From the NCBI GenBank assembly GCA_030037705.1, contig JASHQE010000058.1, positions 1-57,861 on the forward strand: a stretch of DNA of 57,861 nucleotides, in the 5' to 3' direction. The position numbers and the translations under genes were made by a program. This document shows positions 45,601 to 53,519 of this stretch, piece after piece; positions within the stretch are counted from its first letter, which is position 1; each line of letters starts with the position of its first letter. The notes below the pieces were generated by a model that was not told the origin of the DNA, ran no database searches, and saw nothing but the letters and a program-made list of their open reading frames with translations. Source of the DNA: Acidobacteriaceae bacterium (GTDB lineage: Bacteria; Acidobacteriota; Terriglobia; Terriglobales; Acidobacteriaceae).

Positions 45601-46732
45601 CGAGATCGATATCGTAGATGCGAACTTTGCCGCGGCCGACCTTCCGGTAGGCTTGCAACATGGCAATGGAGTTCTCAAGCTGACCGCTGACCGGCTCTAT
45701 ATCGAGAAGTTTGAGGGCAGCGTTGGCGGAGGCACTGTTACCGCGCAAGGCGGCCTCGCTTACCGGCCGAGACTGCAATTTAATATGGGCCTTGCGGCCA
45801 AAGGTATCCGCATCTTGTATCCGCAAGGCATGCGCGAGAACGTCGATGCCAATCTCACGCTGACCGGTTCGTATACCAAGGCGCTCCTGGGAGGATCGGT
45901 CAATCTTGCGAATCTCTCCTTCACGCCGGCTTTCGATCTCACGAGTTTCTTGAGCCAGTTCTCCGGCCGAGTCGCGGCGCCCACGACGCAAGAATTCTCT
46001 GACAATCTCCAACTCAATGTTACGGTGCGCTCGACGAACAATGTGAATCTTGTCAGCAGGACGTTGAGCGTCGATGGAGCGGCCGACCTGCAACTCCGCG
46101 GTACGGCTGCGCAACCCGTAATCCTCGGCCGTGTGAATCTTACTGGCGGCGACATCATTCTGAACGGCAACCGCTTTGTGCTGACCGGCGGTACCATTCA
46201 ATTCGTAAATCCGTCGCAGACCCAGCCGGTGCTGAATCTTTCGCTGAACACCAAGATCCAGGAATACAAGATCGATCTGCGCTTCAACGGCCCCACCGAT
46301 CAGATGCGCACCGAATATAGCTCCGATCCCGCTCTTCCGCAGGCCGACATCATCCATCTGCTCGCCTTCGGTCAAACCACAGAGGCTGCAGCGAACAGCC
46401 CGACCACTACGAACCAGGCAGCGGAGTCGCTGGTAGCCTCGCAGGTATCGAGCCAGGTAACCAGCCGCATCTCCAGAGTCGCTGGCATCTCGCAGCTTTC
46501 CATCAGCCCGGTGCTGGCGGGCAGCAGTCAGCAGGGACCGGCAGGCGCTAATATCACGATCCAACAGCGCGTAACAGGAGACCTGTTTGTCACTTTCTCA
46601 ACCAACGTCTCTACTACGCAGGACCAGACTATCCAAGGCCAATATCAGGTCTCGCCGCGAGTGGCTATCAGCGCAACGCGTGACCCGAACGGCGGCTTTG
46701 CCGTAGACACGCTGATTAAAAAGAGCTGGTAG
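42674..46732 (+). CDS. tamB: TamB-like translocation and assembly module protein (DUF490)
   Basis: The product is 1352 aa. One N-terminal membrane helix (about 23-49, IVAWIAGSLVLLVLVCVLGLVALV) anchors it in the inner membrane, with the rest periplasmic. The long middle is repetitive beta structure of AsmA/TamB type (TASLSLHLQA-like strands, many Leu-x-Leu-x pairs) that forms a hydrophobic groove across the periplasm. The C-terminal DUF490 domain is clear: LNGNRFVLTGGTIQFVNP, then IDLRFNGPTDQMRTEYSSDP and DIIHLLAFGQTTEAA. It starts 12 nt after the Omp85 gene, a classic tamA-tamB pair. TamB proteins move phospholipids and help fold outer-membrane proteins. Confidence 0.9.
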   Translation: MDIFKPRSQSADRPNPQRGHRPLRIVAWIAGSLVLLVLVCVLGLVALVNTDGVHRYLIGFAQREASKKLGVRVQFENFTLHLSTLAVDLYGITVDGAAPHQNPPLLQADHIAVSVRIVSIVGGKWYLGDLQIDHPVAWVLVDKNGISNLPKLQSGSSSRASTTSIFDLGIRHVLLDRGEIYFNHQPRTFAADLHHLNFQASFNRLLTMYSGHLAYAHAYLQYGSFHPLTHDLDVDFDATPSTFHLKQAKLTSGPSQVALTATVHNYNDPSVQACYDATIAGSQAGWLLHNPSIPTGLVRVTGSVQYQQTHGRSLLQSLTVNGDLASRAIQVKTAAAQTRVANLAAQYALANGDITLGTLRADLLGGKMTAQGTMKDVEGDTHSSIVAVLHGVSVAQVRQALSRSAPLPGIALTGSLNATAKAAWGKAFKNIVAHTDAAIDAQVTRSNEARLQSKSAPMPDVIPVQTVIHADYDGARRQFALDQSYVHTPQTNLTINGVLGERSSLHLHLQANDLREIATIAGLFRSPVSGESPAPLDLAGQASWQGMVEGSTSAPRLTGQLEAWNLHFNGTDWKVLRTGVDLSQDHASLQHADLEPASRGRIALNASVGLKHWFFSSQSSLQVQLSAMQLDLGNLIRVTGRRLPVTGTVSANLAVHGTENNPQGSGNLVLTGVTAYEQPVQSVKVNLSGSGEQAHATLELQLSAGNVRGDVTVAPRQKTYNLRLESAGIHLENLEALKARNIDASGVLTFNVQGQGAFDNPQLNASLQLRKPVVEGQAFSGLKLDANLANHIANASLVSSAMGAEFQAKARIALSDDDPVDASLDTKAFPLEPLLAAYAPDEASQVKGETEVHATIHGPLKNRNLLEAHVTIPTLKLGYSNTIQLASAAPIKIDYKDGVVALQPASIRGTDTDLQLQATAPIAGNGPMSLQAHGNIDLHVAQLFDPDLRSSGQLKLNIDSHGPLDKRNLGQGNLGGEIDIVDANFAAADLPVGLQHGNGVLKLTADRLYIEKFEGSVGGGTVTAQGGLAYRPRLQFNMGLAAKGIRILYPQGMRENVDANLTLTGSYTKALLGGSVNLANLSFTPAFDLTSFLSQFSGRVAAPTTQEFSDNLQLNVTVRSTNNVNLVSRTLSVDGAADLQLRGTAAQPVILGRVNLTGGDIILNGNRFVLTGGTIQFVNPSQTQPVLNLSLNTKIQEYKIDLRFNGPTDQMRTEYSSDPALPQADIIHLLAFGQTTEAAANSPTTTNQAAESLVASQVSSQVTSRISRVAGISQLSISPVLAGSSQQGPAGANITIQQRVTGDLFVTFSTNVSTTQDQTIQGQYQVSPRVAISATRDPNGGFAVDTLIKKSW

Positions 46733-46826
46733 CCTCAGGTTCGAGAAAAAGCGCTCGAAACGCAGGATAGCAGGATAGAGGAGGGGCTTCTTGCCGGCAG
46801 GCATGGCCGGTACGGAACCCTCCTCA

Positions 46827-46907
46827 CGCGGCGGACTTCGCTCAACATGACAGTGCTTGATTTACTTTTCAGCAACTTCGAGTTGGTCTATATGTCGATA
46901 CAGCCTA
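46827..46907. repeat. Partial copy of the outer MITE-like element
   Basis: The 81 bp match the right-hand part of the outer element, from the palindrome half CGCGGCGGA through GCTCAACATGACAGTGCTTG to the terminal repeat ending CCTA. Its final CTA is the stop codon (TAG, minus strand) of the neighbouring LacI gene. Confidence 0.72.
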
Positions 46908-47996
46908 GCTGATCACCACCGGCGTCTTGTGTTTGCAGCCGCAGGAACGGCGGAGCACAATCTCGATCGGCAAGACGATCCGATTACCGGTTTGCGGTAT
47001 TTCTCCCCGAGCGATGCGATCGAAAAGAAGGCTGGTCGCCACGCGGCCCATCTCCTGCGCAGGCTGCCGCACTACGGTGAGCGGAGGCGAGGTGAATTCC
47101 GCCAAATCGAAATCGTCAAACCCGGTAAATGCAAGATCGTTGGGTACCTTTACACCCAGGTGAGCAATCGAACTCAAGACATAGCGCGTCGCCAACGTAT
47201 TTGAAGTCAGGATCGCCGTTGGCGCATCTTTGCCGCTGAGCTTTTCCTTTAAGATTCCCAGCGTCACTTCCTCTGAGTTGCAGTCGAAGGTGGCATCCTC
47301 CGCAAGGCCTGCCACCTGCATGGCGCGCCGATAGCCGAGAAACCGCGTGTTGATCGTGAATAGCGTCCGGCTCAGTCCCATGTACGCGATGCGCTTGTGC
47401 CCATGTTCGATCAGGTGTTCCACAATGCGCCGCGCGCCGGCCGTGTTTTGCACCAGCACTACGTCAAGGGAAGGATCCGGCACAGGCCGGTCAAAAGCCA
47501 CCACGGGCGTCTTGCCGAACAAAGCGCGCGAAAGCCGCGTCTGCCGGAATCTTGAAGGGATCACCACCATGCCATCCACATGCCGTTCCAGCATGTGCTC
47601 GGCTTCAGCATACTCAGTATCGGGATCCTCATCGGAAGTGGTAATGATGACCGAATAGCCATGCTCTTTGGCGACCGCTGTCACCGCCTGGGCGCAGTTG
47701 GCGAAGAACGGATCGTAGAGGTATGGAATGATCAGGCCGATCGAGTGGCTGCGCTGGCCGCGGAAAGCGCGCGCCAGCTCATTGGGCCGGTATTTCAGTT
47801 GCTCGATCGCCGTGAGCACGCGTTGCGTGGTTTCGGCAGAGACGCGCACGGTTCCGCTCAACACGCGCGAAACCGTCATGGTGCCCACGCCCGCCAGCCT
47901 GGCCACATCGCTCATGGTCGGCTTCCGGTGTGCCACCGGCATCCGCTCCCGAAGCTTTGCCTTACTTACATGGGGATTGCCAGGAACCTCTGACAA
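46905..47996 (-). CDS. LacI family transcriptional regulator 2
   Basis: The product is 363 aa. It begins at TTG 47996, supported by GGAG 6 nt upstream; an ATG at 47942 is the alternative. The helix-turn-helix lies at about 28-50 (TMSDVARLAGVGTMTVSRVLSG), with the hinge YRPNELARAFRG. The ligand-binding core follows (SIGLIIPYLYDPFFANCAQAV, YMGLSRTLFTINTRFLGYRRA, TGFDDFDLAEFTSPPLTVV). The C-terminus ends RRSCGCKHKTPVVIS, and its stop codon lies in the terminal repeat of a partial mobile element, so the last few residues may have been altered. It converges with tamB. Its target is not apparent. Confidence 0.92.
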   Translation of the reverse strand: MSEVPGNPHVSKAKLRERMPVAHRKPTMSDVARLAGVGTMTVSRVLSGTVRVSAETTQRVLTAIEQLKYRPNELARAFRGQRSHSIGLIIPYLYDPFFANCAQAVTAVAKEHGYSVIITTSDEDPDTEYAEAEHMLERHVDGMVVIPSRFRQTRLSRALFGKTPVVAFDRPVPDPSLDVVLVQNTAGARRIVEHLIEHGHKRIAYMGLSRTLFTINTRFLGYRRAMQVAGLAEDATFDCNSEEVTLGILKEKLSGKDAPTAILTSNTLATRYVLSSIAHLGVKVPNDLAFTGFDDFDLAEFTSPPLTVVRQPAQEMGRVATSLLFDRIARGEIPQTGNRIVLPIEIVLRRSCGCKHKTPVVIS

Positions 47997-48177
47997 GTCG
48001 ATCTCCAGGAATAGAACTTGTACGTCCCGGCCGAGCTATGGAACAAAGATGGTACGGGCTCCATGGCGCCTCGATTTCAAAATTGCCGCACAATTCAGCG
48101 GGCGCCGTCTCTCTATACAAACATGGGCCAAAGCTGGACTATAGCAGCAGCAATGGGTGGGCAGCAACGCACTTCCG

Positions 48178-48262
48178 GAGAGGCCGGCTGCAGACCGATC
48201 ATTCAAGCGCTGTCATGTTGAGCGGAGTCCGCCGCGGCGGACGGAGAGTCGAAAGATCTGCG
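48178..48262 (+). repeat. Dispersed intergenic repeat, another copy
   Basis: Part of the 605-bp gap 47997-48601, which has no convincing gene. It contains GCAGACCGATCATTCAAGC (48190-48208), GTCATGTTGAGCGGAG and the palindrome TCCGCCGCGGCGGA (48228-48241), matching the copy at 296-346. The part from about 48419 to 48601 shows two copies of CATATGTGGAC (48419 and 48481) but no open transposase frame. Confidence 0.72.
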
Positions 48263-48339
48263 GTTGTCTTTGTAAAGACGACATGGGTTGAGCTGAGCAG
48301 GGATTGGTACGATGTGGAACCTGGCGGATGGCCCCGGGT

Positions 48340-48402
48340 TGGGCGGTGATGGGTAGAGCAGGATGATGGTGCCCCAGAGCCTGCTCTACCCATCGCCGCC
48401 CA
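48340..48402. repeat. Long near-perfect hairpin
   Basis: Arms of 23 bp (48340-48362 and 48380-48402), beginning TGGGCGGTGATGGGTAGAGC, pair with a single mismatch across a 17-nt loop. One arm resembles 251-276. The stem would be very stable in RNA or single-stranded DNA. It could be a terminator for a convergent transcript or a small mobile palindrome; no T-tract follows. Confidence 0.7.
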
Positions 48403-48601
48403 GGGACCATAATTCCGACATATGTGGACCCGTCATCCAACCATGAGTAGAACCATCATCCGACTTATTGGGACAGGCGGCATATGTGGACAGGGCACCT
48501 TATTCGGGTGAACCAATGATCTGCGTAACTGCGCATGCAAAACGATCTGCGTCCGTTAACGGGTTATCCTGATTGAGCCTTTTTCAGTAAACTCTGAAAT
48601 C

Positions 48602-49207
48602 GTGCCCTGTTCCAAAACTGGTTCATGCAGCCAGTTCCGGGAGTCAAAGCTGTCTCTCCGATCCAAACCCGCAAAGCAGCACGCACCGCTCAACGAAGCC
48701 GGCCTTTACGACTACGCCATCAAGGCCCTCGGCCGGCGTATGCGCACCGAGGCCGAGCTGCGGCGCATCATGCGCCCACGCGTCTCACCCGGCGAGCGCG
48801 GCGAGCAGGTGATGGCCGCAGTCATGGCGCGGCTCAAAGAGCAACACTATCTGGACGATCAGTCCTACGCTGAAACCTACGCCCGCCTGCGCCAGGAAAA
48901 CGAAAAATTCGGGGCACGCCGCGTGCGCCAGGATCTGCGCCAGAAGGGCATCTCGGCCAGCCTCACCGAGCAGGCCGTCGACACGCATTACAGCGCGACC
49001 AATGAGGAAGCGCTCGCGCGCCAATACCTCGACCGAAAGCGCATTCCCAAACCCGAGAGTCCGAAGGATACGGCGCGTGTGATGCGCCGCTTGGTCGCCG
49101 CCGGGTTTTCGACCGGCACGATCTACAAAATCCTCCGCCAGTGGGACGTTCCGGAAGAATCCCTCGCCGCTCTGGACAGTCTCGAAAACCAACCGCCCGA
49201 AGACTGA
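48602..49207 (+). CDS. recX: RecX regulatory protein
   Basis: The product is 201 aa, though the start (GTG 48602) is uncertain because no ribosome site is visible and the first 25 residues look unconserved. The body is three-helix RecX repeats: YDYAIKALGRRMRTEAELRRIM, then YLDDQSYAETYARLRQENEKFGARRVRQDL and IPKPESPKDTARVMRRLVAAGFSTGTIYKIL in outline. RecX binds and restrains RecA filaments in recombination and SOS repair. It lies just upstream of alaS, an order (recX-alaS) also seen in enterobacteria, but recA is not in the window. Confidence 0.88.
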   Translation: MPCSKTGSCSQFRESKLSLRSKPAKQHAPLNEAGLYDYAIKALGRRMRTEAELRRIMRPRVSPGERGEQVMAAVMARLKEQHYLDDQSYAETYARLRQENEKFGARRVRQDLRQKGISASLTEQAVDTHYSATNEEALARQYLDRKRIPKPESPKDTARVMRRLVAAGFSTGTIYKILRQWDVPEESLAALDSLENQPPED

Positions 49208-49222
49208 CGGCCATGACGCGGG

Positions 49223-49275
49223 GCACGGCTTTCCACCCTTCGCAAAGTGCGCGAAGGGATGGGGCACGCTGCATG
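49223..49275. repeat. Small hairpin repeat between recX and alaS
   Basis: An inverted repeat CCCTTCGC/GCGAAGGG (49236-49258) with a 7-nt loop, flanked by GGCACGGC and GGGGCACGC. It looks like another short intergenic repeat type rather than a terminator, as no T-run follows. Confidence 0.5.
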
Positions 49276-49332
49276 ACAATTCCGGCCGGCTAATCTTCAT
49301 GCGCGCCGGGCGCCAATTACACTGAAAGAGAC

Positions 49333-52300
49333 ATGCAATTCCGCACGGGAAACGAGATTCGCGAGCTGTTTCTGCGCTTTTTTGAGTCGAAGGGGCACCG
49401 CCGCGTGCACTCCTCTTCGCTGGTGCCTGCCAACGACCCGACGCTGCTGTTTACCAACGCCGGCATGAATCAGTTCAAAGATCTCTTCCTGGGTGCGGAG
49501 AAGCGCGAATATACGCGTGCAACGACCTCGCAGAAGTGCGTGCGCGCCGGCGGCAAGCATAACGACCTCGAAAACGTGGGCTTCACGCGCCGGCATCACA
49601 CGTTCTTTGAGATGCTGGGCAACTTCTCGTTTGGAGATTATTTCAAGCGGGAGGCCATCGCCTTCGCATGGGAACTCGTGACGAGCCCGGCATGGTTCGG
49701 TATTCCCAAAGAAAGGCTCTACGTAACGATCTTTGAGGGTACGGCAGACGTTCCGCGCGACGACGAAGCCGAAACGTTCTGGATCGAGACCGGCGTGGCG
49801 AAGGAGCGCATCTTCCAGTACGGATTGAAGGACAACTTCTGGCAGATGGGCGAAACCGGCCCGTGCGGCCCCTGCTCCGAGATTTTTTACGACATGGGCA
49901 TCGAGGCTGCCGAGACTCCCGGTGTCGACAAACCCTTCGGCCAGGATGATGCGCGCTACGTCGAGATCTGGAACCTGGTCTTCATGCAGTTTGACCGCTC
50001 CGCAATCGGCGATGGCGAAGGCAATATCACCTACAAACTGACTCCTCTGCCGAAACCATCCATCGACACCGGCATGGGCCTGGAGCGCGTGGCCGCCGTG
50101 CTGCAGGGCAAGGTGAGCAACTTCGAGACGGATCTGTTCACGTCGCTGATTGCAAGAGCGGCAGAGTTGACAGGACAGCAAGTTAGCAAGTTAGCGAGTC
50201 AGCGAGTTAGCGAGTCAGCAAGTCAGCGGGTCAGCGGGCTGGCCATGCAGGCATGTGAGACCTCGAAATCATCCGAAACGAGCTTTGTAACAGGGCACGA
50301 CTTCAGTCGTGCCGAATACGGCATACCGAATGAGGGGGCTTTAACCCCCGATGCGAACAGCGCGGCTTTGAAGGGGCACGGCTTTAGCCGTGCCGAAAGC
50401 GGCGCACAAAATGAAGGGGCTTTAGCCCCTGAGGGAATCGACGCGTTCGTCAATAACGCGAGCCTCCGCATCATCGCCGATCACGCCCGGGCTGCCACCT
50501 TCCTCATCAGCGATGGCGTGTTGCCTTCCAACGAAGGCCGCGGCTACGTGCTGCGCAAGATTCTGCGCCGCGGCATTCGGCACGGGCGTTTGCTCGGGCA
50601 AGAGAAGCCGTTTCTTTATCAGATGGTCTATGCCGTGCGTGATCTGATGTCGGGCGCGTATCCAGAACTCATTGATTCCGCCGATCGTGTGGCGAAGGTG
50701 GTCGAAGCGGAGGAGAGGCAGTTCGATCGCGTGCTAGAAGTTGGTTCGCAGCATTTGGATTCAGCAATCGCAAATGCAAAGCTGCGGTGCGAAGTATTTC
50801 CCGAAGATCGGAAGTATCAAGGCAATGGGAGAGCAAAGCTGCCTGGAGATGAAGCTTTTCATCTCTATGAAACTTTCGGATTGCCGGTGGATTTCATGGT
50901 TGACGCAACCCATGATGCCGCAATCGACTTCGATGCTGAAGGATTCGAGAACGCAAAAGTTCAAGAGCAGGCCCGTGCCCGCGCCTCGTGGAAAGGCGGC
51001 AGCCAGAAGACCGCAAGCCCCGCCTTCCGCGATCTGCCCAAGACAGTCTTCAAAGGCTACAGGCAGCTCAACTCGACAAACGCCGAAGTTTTGGCCATCG
51101 TAAAAAACGGCGCGGGTGTGCCCGCGGCGGCTGCGGGCGACGAAGTCGAAGTCGTCCTCGATCACACCAGCTTCTACGGCGACTCGGGCGGTCAGGTGGG
51201 CGATACCGGTTTCTTCCTGGCTTTGGATGGAAATTCCACAATAGCTGAGATTACTGGCTGCGTTCTGCCCGTGCAAGGCGTCCGCGCGCACAAGGCCATT
51301 CTGAAGCAGCCGCTGGCGGTCGGCGATCATGTGAACACCGTCGTGAACGGCGAGCGCCGCGATGCCATCCGGCGCAACCACACCGGCACGCACCTGCTGC
51401 ACGCGGCTTTACGACAGGTTTTGGGCGCGCATGTAAAGCAGGCCGGCTCGCTCGTCGATCCCACGCGTCTGCGCTTCGATTTTTCGCACTTTTCTCAGGT
51501 TGCCGAGGAAGAGCTCCAAGAGATAGAAAATATCGTCAACCGCGAGGTGCTCAAGAACGCGCGTATCGAAACGCTTGAGGACGTGCCCATTGACGTGGCC
51601 GTCAACGAGTATCACGCGATGGCGCTCTTCGGCGAGAAGTACGGCGACAAGGTGCGCGTGGTGCGGCTTTCCGACGGTTTCTCGACTGAACTCTGCGGCG
51701 GTACGCACACGGCGGCGACGGGCGAGATCGGATTGCTGAAGCTGACGGGCGAGAGCTCGGTCTCCTCCGGCGTGCGGCGCATCGAGGCCATCAGCGGCAT
51801 GGGTTCGCTCGACACCTTCCGCCGCGACTTTGAGGTGGCTCAGTTTGCGGCTTCCGTGGCACACACCGGCGACGACAATCTTGCGAACTCGCTGCGGGCG
51901 AAGCTCGACTCGCAGGAGGATGAGATCAAGCGGCTCAAGCGCGAGCTCGAAGAGATGCGTATGAAGTCGGCCGCCGGTGGCCTCGATGCTGCAGTTGCCG
52001 CAGCCGTTGAAGTCAAGGGTGTGAAGGTGCTCACGCATCGCGCCGATCATCTTGAGCGCGGGCAGTTGCGCACCCTGGTTGACAATCTCAAGCAAAAGCT
52101 CGGCGAAGGTGTTGTGGTGCTCGCCTCCGCGCAACCCGAAGGCAAGGTGGCGATCATCGCCGGCGTCACGCCGGGGCTTGTGAAGCGCGTCCAGGCGGGC
52201 AAGCTGGTTGGAGCCGTGGCAAAACTTGTCGGGGGATCGGGCGGAGGGAAACCCGAGATCGCCGAGGCTGGCGGCAAAGATCAGACGCAGATCGATGCTG

Positions 52301-52344
52301 CGCTCAGGGCTGCGCCGGAGATTGTGGGAGAACTGCTCGCATAG
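49333..52344 (+). CDS. alaS: Alanyl-tRNA synthetase with an in-frame repeat-derived insert
   Basis: The product is 1003 aa; bacterial AlaRS is usually about 870-900. It charges tRNA-Ala. Catalytic domain motifs include [29 protein letters not shown] and TQK-like [19 protein letters not shown]. The tRNA-recognition domain contains [19 protein letters not shown]. The editing domain has HTGTHLLH and [13 protein letters not shown], with the zinc-binding Cys/His, followed by a coiled coil and the glycine-rich C-Ala end [15 protein letters not shown]. Residues about 282-368 (50176-50438) are foreign: an 8-residue repeat and then two 27-residue repeats made by palindromic DNA, placed where other AlaRS have a short loop before SLRIIADH. 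The frame stays open, so the enzyme is probably functional. Confidence 0.96.
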   Translation: MQFRTGNEIRELFLRFFESKGHRRVHSSSLVPANDPTLLFTNAGMNQFKDLFLGAEKREYTRATTSQKCVRAGGKHNDLENVGFTRRHHTFFEMLGNFSFGDYFKREAIAFAWELVTSPAWFGIPKERLYVTIFEGTADVPRDDEAETFWIETGVAKERIFQYGLKDNFWQMGETGPCGPCSEIFYDMGIEAAETPGVDKPFGQDDARYVEIWNLVFMQFDRSAIGDGEGNITYKLTPLPKPSIDTGMGLERVAAVLQGKVSNFETDLFTSLIARAAELTGQQVSKLASQRVSESASQRVSGLAMQACETSKSSETSFVTGHDFSRAEYGIPNEGALTPDANSAALKGHGFSRAESGAQNEGALAPEGIDAFVNNASLRIIADHARAATFLISDGVLPSNEGRGYVLRKILRRGIRHGRLLGQEKPFLYQMVYAVRDLMSGAYPELIDSADRVAKVVEAEERQFDRVLEVGSQHLDSAIANAKLRCEVFPEDRKYQGNGRAKLPGDEAFHLYETFGLPVDFMVDATHDAAIDFDAEGFENAKVQEQARARASWKGGSQKTASPAFRDLPKTVFKGYRQLNSTNAEVLAIVKNGAGVPAAAAGDEVEVVLDHTSFYGDSGGQVGDTGFFLALDGNSTIAEITGCVLPVQGVRAHKAILKQPLAVGDHVNTVVNGERRDAIRRNHTGTHLLHAALRQVLGAHVKQAGSLVDPTRLRFDFSHFSQVAEEELQEIENIVNREVLKNARIETLEDVPIDVAVNEYHAMALFGEKYGDKVRVVRLSDGFSTELCGGTHTAATGEIGLLKLTGESSVSSGVRRIEAISGMGSLDTFRRDFEVAQFAASVAHTGDDNLANSLRAKLDSQEDEIKRLKRELEEMRMKSAAGGLDAAVAAAVEVKGVKVLTHRADHLERGQLRTLVDNLKQKLGEGVVVLASAQPEGKVAIIAGVTPGLVKRVQAGKLVGAVAKLVGGSGGGKPEIAEAGGKDQTQIDAALRAAPEIVGELLA
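50177..50238 (+). repeat. 8-bp tandem repeat within alaS
   Basis: Nearly eight copies of AGC(A/G)(A/G)GT(T/C) stand head to tail. Since 24 bp equal 8 codons, they encode an 8-residue period, VSKLASQR then VSESASQR. The same octamer family occurs in the intergenic cluster at 1721-1752 on the other strand. Confidence 0.85.
50293..50430 (+). repeat. Two copies of a double-hairpin palindromic element within alaS
   Basis: The period is 81 bp. Each unit has two hairpins: GGCACGACT/AGTCGTGCC (50294-50313) and GGGGG/CCCCC (50334-50349); then GGCACGGCT/AGCCGTGCC (50375-50394) and AGGGGCT/AGCCCCT (50415-50430). They encode [20 protein letters not shown] and [20 protein letters not shown]. The pairing is kept in both units although the bases differ, so selection or copying has preserved the palindromes. 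Confidence 0.88.
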
Positions 52345-52369
52345 CGAAGCGCTCTCTCAACTTTGCGTC

Positions 52370-52440
52370 AAAAGCAACCGCAGATCTCCTTCGACTTTCC
52401 GCCGCGGCGGACCACGGCGGACTTCGCTCAGGATGATAAC
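52370..52440. repeat. Dispersed intergenic repeat, copy between alaS and the outer-membrane gene
   Basis: A GCAACCGCAGATCTCCTTCGACT block precedes the palindrome TCCGCCGCGGCGGA (52398-52411) and a GCTCAGGATGATAAC end. It combines the two block types seen separately elsewhere (1583-1631 and 39270-39330). Confidence 0.7.
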
Positions 52441-52465
52441 GGATACGAATTGTCGATTTGAAGAG

Positions 52466-53329
52466 CTAGTATCGCCGCAGATGGAAGCTATAGGCCACAC
52501 CGGCCGAAATGATCGGATAGGTCTTGAGCGGGTCCAGGTCGCTCTTGTATTTCGCAATCTGCGCCTGCAGGTTAGCTTGCACGTCAGGGTCGGTGGCGAC
52601 GTTCACGCAGTTCAAGCCTTCGGCATCGCATACCTGGCCTGCGGTGAGCGCGATGTTGAGCGAAGGCGAGCCAATGAAGGCGACTCCCATTTCCACCGGG
52701 AACGAGAAGTGCCCGCCGTTGTGCGGCAGCATGTTGCCCCAGCCGGTGGTGAGGGTGAAGGCGGGTTTCTGGCTGTTCAGTCCAAGATTGCCACTGCCCA
52801 TCACGGGATTAGCCGAGGAAGCGTAGTACGTTGTGTCGTTCAGTGTAAAGCTTGTACCGCCCTGCACATTGAATGTGGCATGGGCTCCGTTGCCGTTGTA
52901 GAACAACAGTCCCGGGCTTAGGCGAAGACCGTGTTTGGGGAACGGAAACACATCCACCGAGAGCCCCGCAGAGGCCAGGTTCAAGTTCGCGTCTACATTG
53001 AAGCCGTTGGTTGAGATGTTATTCTCCGTGAATTTGAAGAGGTTTCCGGTCACGCGCAGGTTTGCGTAGCGGTCGAGGTTGGTTGCAGCAGTCAGATTGA
53101 TGCCGAGTGGCGAAAAACCCCCGCCGAAGGCGATGCGCGAAAATGGCGTAGTTGAGGCCGCGTAGGGCCGTAAGGGCCGCATGGTTTGGCTTGGGGAGCC
53201 TGCCGCGCTGGGATCGGCGGCAAAGATGTTCTGCAAAAGGCTCGAAGAAGACTGCGCTACAAGCGGTGCGGCAAGAAACAAGGGCAGCGCGAACAGCGCT
53301 TGAGATAGGACGAGGGAGGTGCGCTTCAT
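52466..53329 (-). CDS. Outer-membrane beta-barrel-like protein, unknown function
   Basis: The product is 287 aa. ATG 53329 (MKRTSLVLSQALFALPLFLAAPLVAQ) gives a clear signal peptide and follows GGAG; a longer frame exists but adds a Cys/Arg-rich tail. The mature part is rich in Gly, Asn and alternating hydrophobic residues (NLASAGLSVDVFPF, LRLSPGLLFYNG, GGHFSFPVEMGVAFIG) and ends SFHLRRY, consistent with a small outer-membrane barrel whose last strand is aromatic. It probably forms a channel or structural barrel. The short stretch QVCDAEGLNCVN could form a disulfide loop. No named family is recognised. It is divergent from mutY with 190 bp between. Confidence 0.72.
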   Translation of the reverse strand: MKRTSLVLSQALFALPLFLAAPLVAQSSSSLLQNIFAADPSAAGSPSQTMRPLRPYAASTTPFSRIAFGGGFSPLGINLTAATNLDRYANLRVTGNLFKFTENNISTNGFNVDANLNLASAGLSVDVFPFPKHGLRLSPGLLFYNGNGAHATFNVQGGTSFTLNDTTYYASSANPVMGSGNLGLNSQKPAFTLTTGWGNMLPHNGGHFSFPVEMGVAFIGSPSLNIALTAGQVCDAEGLNCVNVATDPDVQANLQAQIAKYKSDLDPLKTYPIISAGVAYSFHLRRY

Positions 53330-53519
53330 GCGATGAATCTCCGTGTGATAAATAGGCGGAAACCTCGAGAGTTTTTGTTCCGAGCTACAGCGGCTCGGCA
53401 TTCGAGCGAGAGATCGGATGCAATCTATATACCGTCCCTCGAAAGTTTCCATTAAAAGTAACTTTGGATTTGTTTCAGACTAGCACGGATCAAAATCGAT
53501 TTCCTGATAAGCTTGGCGC

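Noticed and set aside
48419..48491. Two CATATGTGGAC repeats as insertion sequence ends
   Set aside because: The repeat is direct and short, and there is no transposase frame; the evidence is too weak to name a family.
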